Assembly (NCBI GenBank): GCA_902729315.2
Contig: LR746279.1
Span: 1,812,001 to 1,876,000, forward strand
DNA length: 64,000 bases
Direction of reading: 5' to 3'
Source: Spirodela intermedia
Taxonomy: Eukaryota; Streptophyta; Magnoliopsida; Alismatales; Araceae
Position numbers and translations under genes: made by a program. Shown one piece after another: positions 48,492 through 62,521 of the stretch (positions within the stretch are counted from its first letter, which is position 1; each line of letters starts with the position of its first letter). The notes below the pieces were generated by a model. The model saw nothing but the letters and a program-made list of their open reading frames with translations, made no database searches and was not told the origin of the DNA.

Positions 48492-51400
48492 CTTCGGAGA
48501 TACTGCTCTCTGACGTTTCCCCTACTCTATTCTGCCGATCAATAGGAACAAGCATGGTGCTCCTCTCTTATGTAGACGAAGGCCTAAATGACTTTTTCGA
48601 AGTGCACATCGACAGGCAGGTGCAATGAGAGGCATGGAGACCACGCTGCTAATTCTCCGAGATAATGATATGGGATAAACGCGATGAAACAACTTAGAAG
48701 AGACTTCTTATGAGGTGCACATAGTTGTCAGCGAACCAACGGCGTTTCTCTCTTTTTTTTTAATTTTTTATAGACAAAGTTAAACTGTATTATATCACCT
48801 CGTAATCAATATCAAACAACAAGAACGAAGGAAGTTCAGGGAAGAACGTTGACGCAGATGAGGCAGCTGATCTGATGCGACCTCTTCTGGGCAATTACCA
48901 TTTCCTTAATGAACCAAATCGCAGATCACATTACCTGAACCCGAGGCAATATCCAGGAGAAGACATGATCATCACGGGATTGCAGAAGAAGAATGATGCC
49001 GAGTCACATATTCCTCGCCGTGAATGCGTTGGTCACTAAAGCCAGACGCTGCGACGGCAAGCAAAGGAAGAAAACAATACCCGGGAATCTTCGAACATAA
49101 ACTTACTTTTCCATGTTTCAGTCTCAAGTTCTGAACACGTATACAGTCGGTGATAGGATTTCAAAAATATTCATTGCCCTTGACTTCGAGTTTCCCCATA
49201 AATCAGGTAAATGCTAAGGTCCTAGGCAAGTTCAAAAGAGAGAATTGAATGTTGAGAAACAGAAAGAAAGTTGTATGGGAATTAATATGTAATTCGAAGT
49301 GAATTCTCCTTCAGCATTAGCAACAAATATGTTTGACTAAGGTGCGCCGTTTTAACCCATTAAGCAACAAATTTTCTGTAGAATTCGGCAGATAATTTTT
49401 ATGAACAAGGATTAAGAATAGATAATGGTTAAGTAGGCGGAAGTGCGCTAGTTGTGTTATAGGCACAAAATAAATACATGGTAAATAGTACGATGGCGCT
49501 TTTACAGTCATGTGTAGCCTCATGGTGTTGACTTACTTTTGCTCTATGTTTTAAACGTTTGTTCGAACAAGTCTTGGGGCAGTAAACATTTCTTAATATT
49601 AGTTTTATCTGTGATATTTTAATCCCTTAAGATCCCATCTGTTGAAAAAGAAAAATCGGCATGTTTTCCTTGGTGCTCTTTTCTTCGAATTACCTTTGTC
49701 TAAAAATTTCAAAGCTTCGTTGTCTCGTGTAATCTAGGGCAAGCTGTTATGGAATAATTGTCAATGAAATATTAAATTATATTCATTTAAAATTCGTGTC
49801 CAGTATCACACTTCGTATACTTCAAGCCTTTATGGTTGGGAAAAGGACTATCGAAATTTCTTAAGTGAGGAAACTATTGAATGAAATAAATGTTATTAAA
49901 ATCAGAGAAAAAGTGATTGTGATTTTTTAAATCAAGTGTGGATGCTTCAGCAATGTTAAATCACCTTTCCCCAGACATTTTACCAAGATGGAGTTTCTAA
50001 GTGTGCCAACCAGTTTTGTAGACTTCTGGAGAATAGTCTCTCATTAGGCGCATTCCATTGGCACAATTAAAGATATCCCTAGAATGCCACGTGGATTTGA
50101 ATACTCCTAATAGTATGAAGGGAATCATAAACTGAAGAAGCTATCATCCTTTCCCACAACCTAAACCAGTAACATCCTCAAATTTATGTTAATCACTCGA
50201 CATTGATGGCCTCAATAAAGTGATATTTGATATCGATGTGTTAGGTCTGCTCTTGATATATCTTTTTCTTAGTTAGGTGTGTGATACTTTAATCATCAAA
50301 TTACATTAAAATATTTTTATACACGACCCAGTCATAAGGATGATTTTGCTCCCTCTCCACAATTACATATTCTGCTTTTATCATTGACAAAGCTACATGA
50401 TTCGAATCAACATAGTCAAAGAGTCAATTATCATCACTATTTCTTTTTGAAAACAGAACACACATCTAGAACACCTCTAAGTTGATGAATATTCTAGAAC
50501 ACACATCTAATTTGACTTTCCCAAGATTGTTTTTTTGTAACTAGCAATCATATTGTTGACATATCAAATAAATAATATTTTAATGATAATAAATACACAG
50601 AAAATTAATCGATTAAGTTATCGTACATGAATTGAGAATGAATATTATTTTAGACATCAGAATTAAATTAATTAAGTACAAATTCAAGAAGTCAAAATAA
50701 TGGTATTACATATCTAGATGACAAGTCAAAGAATTTATTTGACTTCTTATACTTTTGGATTTCAAAATTTTGATGAATTTGCCACTCAAAATTATTACTT
50801 TGTTTATGACCACAGGAAATACTAATAGTTTTAAAAAATTCCACGGATGTAAAGTAACAACAAAGATTACTACACTAGAATTAACAAGAATTTTTAATGT
50901 AAAATATGGATATAAAAGTGGATCTAGTATACTAAACATCCATTTTGTAACATCAATACTTGTAACTGTTCTTGATGATGTGGCTATTAAAGCTATTCAT
51001 AATATTTTTGAACATTATTTGAAAACTGATTTTAATATAAGTGATTAAAGTAATGATGGTCCATATTGAAATCATAATTGGTAATCTATTTGGGAAAAAT
51101 AAACTAATTTTGAATGTAAAATCATTACTTTTTAAAAAATATATTAGAGAATTCAGTTCACATCTACTTCTGAAGTTTAGTATCTTTAGTCATGCTGCCA
51201 ACATGAAATCGTAATTCCTAGGAAACAATCAAAGCTATACTTTCAATCTTGATCAGATCATGTTACAGTCAACTTAAACATACATAATTATTGACTTCTA
51301 TCAACTGTCAATCCAAATTATAGATTTCTACATAGAAATCTCATAAACTTCATTGATATGTCTTTCTTCAATAATTTTACATTCTAAGGCTGATTAAAAA

Positions 51401-54212
51401 TTGCTACATACATGATTTAGAAAGAAAGTAATTTCAGAAATTTCATACTCATTGAATAGCCTTGCTCGATTGATATCTGAGAACTAGTTTTATAATATTA
51501 TGAGTTAATTGATACTGATGTTTGAATTTTAAATAGATTCAATGAAATGAATACTGATGAAATTTGAAATTCTAGATTGAGTGAGGATCAATTAGAAATC
51601 ATAATTTTTTTTAACTAAGATTTGGCTTAAAAACACTTAAAAATATTCTTTCCACAGATAATTCAAATTTCTGAATGTTCCAAAAAAAATTCATGGGATT
51701 CTGGAGTATGCAATTCATCTATTAAGAAATTTTTCTGTCCAACTATCAGCCTAATTATAGATTACAAAAATTTCAGATGATAACACCACCAAAAAATTAA
51801 TCTTGGTTTCCTACTCCCACCATTTGATTTATAACTTCTTTTATGTCTAAAGATGAGAAAGAAATAAAAAAAATATATGCATCTACTTAGGGGGTGCAGT
51901 TGTTCAAATTTGTTTTCTTAAATTTAGTCCTCTTTCAATTTTTTTGAATAAACTCTCTCATATTTTGAGGGAGATTATATGCTGAAGTTCACTAATAGAT
52001 AAAGAAAAGTCAAATATAGTTCAATTCAAATGGAGTTATGTTTTGAATGAATTTTGTCGAATGAAACTTAGTTGATTAAAAAAATTCAGGGACAAAAATA
52101 TTAGAAAAATAACAACAATCATGAGAAATTATGTATATATTTAGGAGGAACAATGACATTTGTTGTGCTTCATCACAAAACATCTTATATTCTTCTGTAT
52201 GGAGCAATGTGCATTGATTGATTCAGTTGATTGTGCCTCATCAACATCAAATTATTACACTATATCTTCAGATTCCTTTGAATATATTATTTGAGATATT
52301 TCAAATATGATTAGTCATGAGTACATAGATTATCACATCTAGGGGCAGTAATAAAATACTTGAATATAATTTAACGATTTTCATGCAGAAATAGTTTCGA
52401 AATTCAAATCTTAGAGTGATATTATCTAATATGATACCTGCGATTTTGTTGTTTGATCAGTATACTTTTGATTAATGATGATTATTTATGAACTTGTATA
52501 ATTTATGATGATTTGTATCTTCGATTTTTTTTAATTCAATTCCAAGGTACTCAAAACCAAAAATGTGAACATTCTAAATTAGAATAAAAAGAAAAAAATT
52601 ACGATATCTAGACATAAAGCACCTTCAATTCGTGATAGAAATTTAAATGGTTTCAGTGAGATACAAATATCCATAGTTGAAATAGATATCTTGTATTAAA
52701 TGTTCAAATTTATCTGATGTTTCATAAAGGGGATGAAAAACTAAACATGTTTGGTGAACTGTTATACTGTTTTCATGTGATTATTTAGAGGATGATCAAC
52801 ACTAGCTGAATGTATCACAATATTATACAAAATGAGTGGTATCCTTTTGATGTTACAAAAGGCGAGAAAAGTCAAGTAAGAAAATTCTACGTATAGATAT
52901 AAATGTTTAAATTTTCTATATCAAATGACTTCATTGATATAGTAGGAAATACAAAGGTCATTGCTAAAAGTAATAAAATGAAATAAATTTGTGAGAAAAT
53001 TATCAAATTATTTATTTTTTATCTATTTTACAAGATTACTTATTGTTTGTTTAGAAACAAAACAGTCCAAAAATTTGACCCTTCTTAGTTAAATTTTTTA
53101 TATTTATTAGAATATTTCATAGATATAGACATGCAACCGTCAATAGAAAGATGATCAAAAGATGAATGCAAAGCTAAATATTATATATAAAAGTTCATGC
53201 ATGGCCCATATAGGCCCACATAAATCTTCATGGTCACTTTCCCAGAATCTGCCTGCACCCATTAAGGCCCACTTAAACACAACTATTTGACTCAATAAGG
53301 GCCAAATGGGGGTGGTCTAGCTTGCCTCATAAATGGAACATTTTGAAAAAATTAGTACAAAGAGTAAATATAAGATTTTTGGACGGTGGTAGCTACTTAA
53401 ATGGTCATTCCCCTTCTCTGTCACCAATTCTCATGTCACAAGATTTAAGGACAAGGTTTGATTGTTTTAAAGAAACTATGCACACCATTCAAGATTTCAA
53501 TTACCTCCTCTTATATCCCAACACTTCTCAATTCTTTCATCTAATTGTTCTCAACTGAAATGATATTTTGATACTAATGTAAATTCATTCCAAGTTGTTC
53601 TATATTTGTTGGCTGAACTAGTTGACACACCTATTATGTGTCATCAATATAGTCACATTGACCATTGAAACATACTTGGTGTACTTGTAATGAGGAGACC
53701 TAATAGAACCTAATAGAACCTAATAGAACCTCATAGAACCTAAGGGTGTATAAGGTTCTTGATTCATATTAAATTAAGTTTATTATGATGGTGAAATAGT
53801 GGATCTAAACTAATGTAAGTCAAAAGAGTTTAATAGAACCACTTTAAAATATAATAAGCAATTGTTTTTATTAACTTATTCTATATTTACATATTAATAT
53901 ATAGAGATATAATAAGACTTGTTATAATTAATTAAATTAAACTATAAAATTTAATTTATACCCCTCCCTATGTCATTTTATCTAGCCATCTAAAGATTGA
54001 TAGAATTTTTATACTAGTAATGTGGGTTGATTGAGGTACCAAAATTGGCAGCCAAATAGTCATTGAAGTATAAATTTATCATATCAGCATGTGAAGTAGT
54101 CCAATAGAGAGAGAGAGATAGAGAGCGAGGAGAGCTATTTGTTTTAGAACCTATTTACTCATTGCTTTTCGTGAAGCCAACTCTTATAACCATATTTGTT
54201 GATTCAAGCCCA

Positions 54213-54286
54213 GCTAGTGCAAGAGCGTCGCTCACTTGAGATGCAGAGGATTGGAGACTAAATCAGCCACAGTTTGAATCCGTCCA
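54213..54286 (+). mobile_element. Possible tRNA-derived SINE fragment
   Basis: CCCAGCTAGTGCAAGAGCG resembles an RNA polymerase III A box as found in tRNAs (TAGCTCAGTGG.AGAGC type). About 45 bp downstream, CAGTTTGAATCCGTCC resembles a B box (GGTTCGAATCC). The stems of a functional tRNA do not form, so this is a SINE-like relic or chance resemblance. Confidence 0.3.
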
Positions 54287-54731
54287 ATAGCAAAAAGAAA
54301 ATCTTAGTAACCTTAGCTACCCAACCCAAACCTCCCATTTCCTTGAATCATCACCCAATAGAAATTCTTCAAGAAGACTCACAGATCTCAAGCCACTAGA
54401 ATTAAGGAAATTACTCCAGAAGCTCCTTTTACAAGGTATGTTGATTTCAACTCCCTTTGTGAAGTGATCATTATTTTTAAATCCTTACTCCTTATAGGAA
54501 TTGAATGAACCATAGGCTAGCTCTCTTTGTACCTTTATCAGTGATCCTAACACCCTAGTTAGAACTTTATCTGAATCCTTGGAAGTGTAGTTCTTCTCAG
54601 ATAATTACGATCCTAATTAGATCAGCGAGATTAGCGTAATCATAATCCCCCCTAACTTAACCAAGGGCAATCTTAAATCCTAACCTTCTATTCAGTATTG
54701 AAATTTCTCTTTGGTCCCACATCACTCATAT

Positions 54732-54826
54732 TGTTAGTCAATGCTATCAAGGATACTACTATGATTTAAGCTTGATCAATTTGGGCTATACAAGGATGAA
54801 TGTTGAACGTAATTATTGGAAAATAG
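54732..54826 (+). repeat. Dispersed repeat, copy 2
   Basis: Matches 38076-38165 over about 90 bp in the same orientation, including TACAAGGATGAAT. Similarity fades beyond GGAAAATA, so only a conserved island of a larger family is visible. Confidence 0.55.
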
Positions 54827-56049
54827 TTGGTCCATCTTTTGTTTATGGTGATGTGTTTATGCAAGAACTCTCAAGAAGGTATAGTAGGAGTCAAGCCATA
54901 TTTGTTGATGAGATCATCTTTGATGATTTTCTATTGGGCCCTATTAGGCTCTGATGAGCTATTCCGTGAATACATGGATTCAACTCCTGCGTCGTGTCCC
55001 ATGATTTTTTCCTTAATTTTCCCAAAAAGAAAGAGTGCCGCCATCTCCCTTTTCAGGGATTAAAGGTATGCTGCGTGAGCACAGAAGGTTTGTACCGAGG
55101 GTAGTAATAGACGATTCTCCTGAAGAAAGATGATTTATATTCAATCGTGGACAGAAGAGGTTTCTCTGATCCATGTCAATCTGGTGTCTTTATTATTCTC
55201 ACCTCTATCCATCTGTCTCTCTCGTAGTGTATTTTGCATCAAACTTCCACTGTGCAAGAAGGAGAAATTAGGACACTCGTCATCCCTAATAAATTCTTAT
55301 CTAGTTTCATTCAAGCATGGGAGTGTATGTATCATTCTCGAGTGCCATCTTTTATCGCTGAAGCTTTTGTTGCTGAAACATAGATGTTTAAAATGCTCTA
55401 AAAGAACATACAGAAATGGTTACTTTTAAATCATTGAGATATCAAGGTAAAACCTCTTTTTGATGAATGTAATATGTGTTACCTAACCAGACTAAGTTTT
55501 TGACACTTATTCGAAATACTTTTGTGTGAATGCGGCTCTCCTAAAGGAACAATGACGCTAATAAATTGCAGTCAAGTCCAATATAAAGGCACATGCTTTT
55601 ATTTTTTTATGCAGTCATCAATTTTAGGATCGGATTAAAATGTTAGAAACTTTCTTCGACGAAAGACATCACTTTTCCTCAGCTGTTAGCTCACTTTTCA
55701 GTCATAGAGAAATCATTTCTTTCAAACAAAGAAAACGACTTTAATCAAGATCAACATTTATTTCAGTGGCCTTCACTAACACAGGACAGTGGCGGGGAAG
55801 CGACTAATGAACTTCACAGGTCGTCCGACCTCTGTTTTGATCACACGATATCGATGACCAGTGGGCTTGTGACGTGGTGAATCCCGTCCGACCATGTCAA
55901 CTAGCCACCAACATACCCTGCCGACGCGCCGCGGTCAGCCTCCACTGTAACACTGAAGGCCTTCTCCTCCCCGCTTCTGGTAAACACAATGGTCTCCGGA
56001 ATCATCGTCACCGATGTTGTGAACGGGAGCCTTGCACGTGCCCCCCCCC

Positions 56050-56343
56050 TGTTCGCATAACGGCATAGTGCGGTTATGCGAGAAGTGCTCTGACGTATAC
56101 CGGAATTAGGTAATGCGGGATTTCCTGCATAACGCACGGTACTGGCCAGTTTTGGCCAGCTAGTTATTTCTTACGGTTATTCCTTTCCCCCCTTTTGCTC
56201 CCTTATTTAAAGAGGCCTGTAAGAGGTTTTCAATGAGAGAGATAGTCTTCCTTGTTCCTCCTGCTGGGTTTTTCCTGTGACTCGTGAGGTGACCTCGCCG
56301 GCGACGTCTTAACTGCCGTCGTCTCTCCGACGAGTTTCTGACA
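56050..56343 (+). mobile_element. LTR-like insertion in exon 11 of the subtilase pseudogene
   Basis: A 294-bp segment foreign to the subtilase separates codons that are adjacent in the intact paralogue. It starts TGTTCGCATAAC and ends TTTCTGACA (TG...CA). It has a TATTTAA box at 56204-56210 followed by transcript-like GC-rich sequence, and near its left end carries an inverted repeat CGCATAAC...GTTATGCG (56054-56080). The host sequence GCCTTG.ACGTGCCC is present on both sides, suggesting a duplicated target or repair footprint. No simple 5-bp duplication is seen. It is best described as a solo LTR or small non-autonomous element; the class is uncertain. Confidence 0.5.
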
Positions 56344-58362
56344 ACCGAGACACCCCTCGGTCGTTTCACTTGTGCCTTGTACGTGCCCGGACAACCGACG
56401 TTCTTCACCCTACGGGCAACCGCTGTACGGCCAGAGAGCTCCGGCACGGTGATGGAGGGATAATTGAGGTCCACGATTCGGGGAGGGTTCTGCGGACACG
56501 AAAACGGCGTCTCCGCGAAGTTGGCCACCTGTTTAGACCTGTATCCGTTGGCACAGAGGAAGTTGAGGTAGTCCTTCACTGTCAGGTCATATACCAAGCC
56601 AGGATCCGCAACGCGGTTCGGTTGGACTTGCCCGGCGCCGTAGCTGAATGAAGTGGCGTTAAGGAGGAAGGAATCAGGTATGTCCTTGCCCGTGTTATCT
56701 TCAATCGTTGCCGCAGGCGAACGGAAGAAACGAGGCGCACATAGGATAGAGAAACTTAGTGTAATCTAATGTTCAGCACCGTCTGCTTGTTGAAACCAAC
56801 CATTGGTCTTGATCGGCGACTTGATCGCCGCCGGGCTCCAGTCCAGGTGGAGGCTCTTTAGGAGGCCGACGATCCCGGCGATGTGAGGGCACGACATCAA
56901 CGTTCCGGAAATTATGTTGAACAAAACCCGGCGTTTATCAAGTAGGATACCGGACGGACTCCTTGCCCCCGTGAAGGCGGCAAGAACGCTCACCCCAGGT
57001 GCAGTGATATCTGGCTGCCAAACCATTTAAGCGTTAGAGATAGATAGATAGATAAAGAGATAGAGACAGAGAGATAGTGAGAGTGGAACTTTGTCGAGGT
57101 TGAACCTCCTGGTTGACAGGATTCGGCCCACGAGACGAGAAGTGAGCCATCATAGGCGCCGGCTGGGTGCCGACCTGTGTGGAAGGTGCGGAGATACTTG
57201 CGATAGGAGACTTGGTGCCAGGCGAGTATTACGTAACAATTCTTTAGCTTTTCATTCCAGCGAGGAAGAGAGATAATGACTATATTTTCAATAGAAAATA
57301 TCCATTAAATTTTTTTTACTAAATTTGAACATAAAAAATTATAAAAAAGATCAAGAAACGAAAATAAAGTGTTTCCATTGAACAAACTTAGATGTTAATT
57401 TGATGGCTCAACTGAGGAGTACATTTCTAGTGATATAATTCTTCTTAATTTTTTTAAAAAACTGCAAAATCAAGTTGTCACAGACGATTATTTTTAAAAG
57501 TGTAATATTTAATAAGACTCTTAAAAAGTGCAAAGTTTATAACAACAACAGAGGAAATAAGCATCGTTCTAACACCACATATGAAATTAACTCGACTCCA
57601 TCTGTCCATGGTGATGCATTCCTGTTTCCTTTTATAACATTCCGTAGAGACCGTCCTGTTCCCTGTCCGTCCCATAGCAGTCCAACCCTTCGTACACCCG
57701 TAGGCAGCGGGCAAGTCCACTATGAGCAAAAATTTCTGCTATGGGGTCTGTTCTTGAGCCCAGTTTTAAAACTTCAAAATGGTTTTTTTGTTATTAAAAA
57801 GCAGAGTACGCCTTCTCAAATGTACGTGGATACTTACGTCACCGAGTGTATGTAAGACGACAGGATGCGGCCATCTTGATATGAAAGCGAGACGGCTGGG
57901 ACGACGAGTGTTCAGCTATTACGCCGTAGGCCTGACTTGGGAGGTTTGGGAGGATCATTACAATCCCGCCCGCCAGGAGAACCGTCTGGCTCTTCTCCGC
58001 GCTGGTGCAGTTTCCCCCGAAGCATGCCACGATCTTCCCACTCACCTTCTTTGGGTCCAATGATCCCATGAGGCAGCGTTCTCTGCAAGAGTTCTAAACG
58101 CCTTGATCACGGTTATCCTAAGTAAATAATACGACTAATAAAGTTGGAAGTGGTAGTGATGTGGTTATCCTTATGCCTCATCGAGCGTGGAACTGGCGGC
58201 ACGAGCGGAGGCCGAACTGATCAAAGGATGGAACTCGTTGGGCGGGAAACCAGTGGAGGACAAGCTCTGACCCTGAACGAAATGCGAGGAACGTAACATG
58301 CAAGCAGCGTAAGGTTAAAGGTGGGCAGAAAGCGATTAGAGGCCAGAAGGACAGGAATGATA

Positions 58363-58752
58363 TGAAGGCTTAGCTCCAGCTCCACCTTTAACCGCCATAG
58401 CTCTCTATCTCTATCTAGCTGTCCAGAGATGAACAATTTGGGCGTACTTCTTACTTTAGTTGGTTAAGCTTCTTTTGCAGGGTTAATCTGGGTCGCACAT
58501 CCCCGAGAGTTATAATGGCGGATAAGTGGCCACGTGAGACACAGTGCTAACTCATCCAATGGTCGTTAAACGCACCCTCTCTCCTCTTCCTATTGGATCT
58601 CTATAAATAGGAAACTATGTGTTCGATGAAATGTGCACTGCATATATTCAGTACTTCAATTCATTTTAGTATTCTTGATTCTTCTTCCGATTTTTTGTTT
58701 TCTTTTTGATTTTGGAGAACTTGAGGTCGTTCTTGACTTCTCAAAGCCAACA
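58363..58752 (+). repeat. 5' LTR of the copia element
   Basis: Begins TGAAGGCTTAGC and ends AAAGCCAACA. A TATAAATA promoter box lies at 58602-58609. Differs from the 3' LTR at roughly 12% of positions by eye count, with no large indel. Confidence 0.95.
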
Positions 58753-58754
58753 AG

Positions 58755-58766
58755 TGATATCAGAGC
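58755..58766 (+). other. Primer-binding site of the copia element
   Basis: TGATATCAGAGC begins two bases after the 5' LTR. It differs by one base from TGGTATCAGAGC, the initiator-tRNA-Met complement used by plant copia elements. Confidence 0.8.
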
Positions 58767-61700
58767 TAGTCAGTTCGACGGGATCAAGCAGATGACGAAG
58801 AAAGCCGGTGAGACAAGTACCCCAGGTGAGCGTGGGGGGGAGATGGTGGCACCAGCGCCATCTCTCAAGCTCTCCAAGACCAATTACTGCATTTGGTCAC
58901 TGAGAATGGAGGTATATCTTGATTCTCACGATTTATGGCAGGCCATTGTCGAAGAGAATGATGACAGTTCTTGATGCCAAGAAGACGCCAAAAGAGAACT
59001 AGGAGATCCTTCGGTCAAGAAACCTTGGCATCGATAGAGTGATTTAGTCACACATCTCAGGTTTGAAACATGAATTGAAATTCTCACTATGACAAAGGAT
59101 GAAGATGTAGTGGATTTTGTGATGAAATTCACACGCATCATCTCCGAATTGTGGACTTGGGAGAGACGATGGAAGAGCGAAACATCGTGCATCGACTTCT
59201 AGGGGTGACGCCCTCAAAATTTGATGCACTTACCTTGTCTCTGGAGCAATATAGAGATGTGGACAAGGTTAGTGTCGACAAAGTGATTGGCTCCCTTACA
59301 GTTTATGAGTTGTGGGTCAAGGAACGCAAGTCATGCGAAGAGGAATAGGCGTTGCTAGCCAGAGCACTAAGCAAAGCGAAAATTCCAAGTGAGGAGTCCT
59401 CATCTCGTAGAAGAGGCCGTCATCACGGCCGCGGCGGAATAAGAGGTAGAAGTTGTGGCCGAAGACATCATTTGCCTCATGATGAAGAGAAAAAGTCATT
59501 TAACAAGTCCAACACTCAGTGCTATAATTGTCAGAAGTATGGACAATTTGCATACGAGCATCGTAGTGCTAAGAAAGAGGAGGATCGTGCATATGTGGCA
59601 GAATCCTCTGCTCTGACAGTAGTTTCCTCTCTCCTGATGGCAGTGGTGGAAGAACATGTCGAGCTACTTCTTCAAGGCTCTTAAAGTGAGCTCGGTGATT
59701 TAGACCTGTGGTATCTTGACATAGGGGCCACGAATCACATGTCTGGTTGTCAGAATTTTTTCGAAAACCTCGTGGAATCGGCCTCTAGAGTAGTTAAGTT
59801 TGGAGATAATTCGTGGGTGGAAATTGAAGGCCATGGGAGTCTTTTGATAAATCAAAAGAATGGAGGATAGTTTTAGTTGGCAAATGTACTTTATGTTCCT
59901 AAATTGAAGGCAAATATTTTGATCCTTGGCCACTTGGATGAAGAAGGCTGCCGGATGATAGTCTATGGAGGTAAGTTGACCATCATTGACCCTAAAGTTC
60001 AAATGTTTGCAGATGTCCAGCGTACTAAGGGATGACTTTATCTTCTGAGGCTAGATGTTGAAGTTCACTGTCTCCTCACCTCAGCTCAAGAGTAAGAGAA
60101 TTGGCTGTGGCACTCTCGATTTGGGCATCTAAATTTCTATGCATTAAAAGAGATGTCAAGCAAGTAGTTAGTTGATGGACTTCCTCAGATCAATATACCT
60201 AATCATATCTACTAGAGTTGTGTTGCCGGTAAGCAACATCGGACTCCATTTCCCTCTGCATCAAATTTTAAAGCTTTGACACCTCTAGAACTTGTTCATG
60301 TTGATTTATGTGATTACCCATCCACTTTGGGAGAAAGTAGGTATTTTCTTCTAACTGTGGATGACTACTTGCGATTGATGTGGGTAGCAATGCTGAAAGC
60401 CAAGTCAGATGCTTTGAGTGAACTCAAGTGATTTAAAGCTCTGGTAGAAGTAGAGAAGAATACCAAAATTCAATGTCTTCGATCAGATAGAGGAGGAGAG
60501 TTTGTATCTGATGAATTCATTGAATTTTGTATGTCACAGGGTATTAAATGGGAATTGACTGCCCCATATCAAAAATCACCTCAGCAGAATGGGATCGTGG
60601 AGAGGAAGAATAAGGCAATCATGTCCTTATACCACTATTTTGATCCAATCAACGGCACAGTACATATTAGTCGTGACGTGATTTTTGAAGAAAATGGAAA
60701 ATGGAACTGAGCCCAGTGAGGTAAGAGTGTTCCTCCAGTCACTTTTCTACCTGAATTATCTGCTGAGTAGAGACTAGTGGAGCCAATTGTCTTAGAAGAA
60801 GAAGAAGAAGAAGCTAAAGTCGAGCAATTTGAGATTCTAGATGAAGTTCTAGCCTCTCACCTTGGGTCTCATGAAAGCGAGCCCCTAAAGTCTAAATCTA
60901 TTACTCAGATTTATGCTGAGACAAGCCCAATGCCAAACGATGATGAAGACTGTCTTCTCACACTCAAAGAACCAGCTACTTACAATGAAGTAGGTCGAGA
61001 GGAGTCATGGAAGAAAGCTATGATAGATGAGATGGAGGCTATTGATCGTAGTCAAACCAGGAGCTGGTGGCTACTCCATCCGATTACAGGCCTATTAGAC
61101 TCAAGTGGATTTTTAAACTCAAGAAGACGGCACAAGGGTCAATTGTGAGGCACAAGGTACAGCTGGTTGTGAAAGGATACTCACAAAGACAGGGCATAGA
61201 CTGTGATGAAGTCTTTGCCCCTATGAGGTTTGAGTCCGTACGAGTTCTCATACCAATTCCTGCTCAAAGAGGTTGGACTTTGCATCATTTCGATGCCAAG
61301 TTTGCCTTTTTAAATGGAGAAGTAGAGGAGGAGCTTTATGTGAAGCAGTTGGAAGGGCTCATTATGAAGGGTAGAGAGGATTTTGTCTTTAGACTGAAAA
61401 AAAATCTATATGGATTAAAACAGGCCCCTCATGCTTAGTATTTCAAGCTCCATAAGTGCCTCCTAGCACTTGGTTTTTCTAAAAGCCGTCATAAACAAGT
61501 TGTCTATTTAAAACAATTAAGAGAATGGAGGTTAATAGTTGGAGTATATGTGGATGACTTGATTGTTACCAGCTCAAGATCATGTGATGTCGATGAATTC
61601 AAGAGGCAGATGAAGGACAAATTTGAGATGAGTGATCTCAGATCATTGAGTTCCTATTTAGGTATTCAGATCAATCAAGACATTAACTGTATCAGCCTCA

Positions 61701-62521
61701 ACCAAAGCTGGTATGCTCGTTGAATTCTAGAGGTGAAGGGACTTCTAAATTGCAATCCGTCTCAAACACCTCTAGAAACTCAAGTCAAGGTCAGCCAACA
61801 AGGTGAAGGCACTCATGCAAATCCCACCGAATTTCAGAGCATTATTGGGAGTCTTAGGTATTTAATTCATACTAGACCTGATTTAATCTTCTCAGTTGTC
61901 TTGCTGAGTAGATACATAGAGAATCCAACCATAGAACATCACACAACAACGAAGAGAATTTTGAGATATGTTAAAGGCACGATAGACTATGGACTTGTCT
62001 ACTTGAAGAATCAATCGAAGGATTCTTTTCTTGGATATAACAATAGCAACTTTGCCGGTTATGTTGATGATTGAAGAAGCACTTGAGGGCAAGTCTTCTT
62101 CTTGGGTTCATGCATCATCAGTTGGGCTTTATAGAAGCAGAAGACGGTGGCCTTATCCTTATGTGAAGTTGAGTACATTGCCGCTACATCAACTACTTGT
62201 CAATGAATTTGGTTGAATCGGCTCATCATGGAATTGAAGGGTCTAGAAGAGAGGCCCATGAAATTGTTCGTGGACAATCAATCAGCAATCACTTTAAGCA
62301 AGAATCCTATGCATCACAGTCGCACGAAGTATATTAACATAAGATATCATTTTATTCAGAAATGTGTGGAGGAAAAGAAGATTGAAGTTAAATTCATTCA
62401 AATGAAAGATCAGATGGCTGATATCTTGACCATATCGCTGAGAAGGCTGAAATTTCTAGATATTTAGGAGCGGCTGGGTGTTTGAAGCATTCGTACGAAG
62501 GAGCAAGAGCAAGAAAGAGAT

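Larger units (their letters stand above)
48492..55850. other. AT-rich gene-free region between the subtilase copies
   Basis: No gene is supported. Contents: an 11-bp repeat (CCTAATAGAA units) at about 53697-53745, a tRNA-like SINE candidate at about 54213-54286, and copy 2 of a dispersed repeat at 54732-54826. A 97-codon frame at 50755-51048 (plus) is AT-biased and unrecognised. Confidence 0.45.

Noticed and set aside
50755-51048. A 97-codon plus-strand frame
   Set aside because: AT-driven composition (Ile, Lys, Thr, Asn), no motif, surrounded by AT-rich repeats.
54213-54286. A functional tRNA gene
   Set aside because: Boxes are present but acceptor and T stems do not pair; kept only as a SINE-like candidate.
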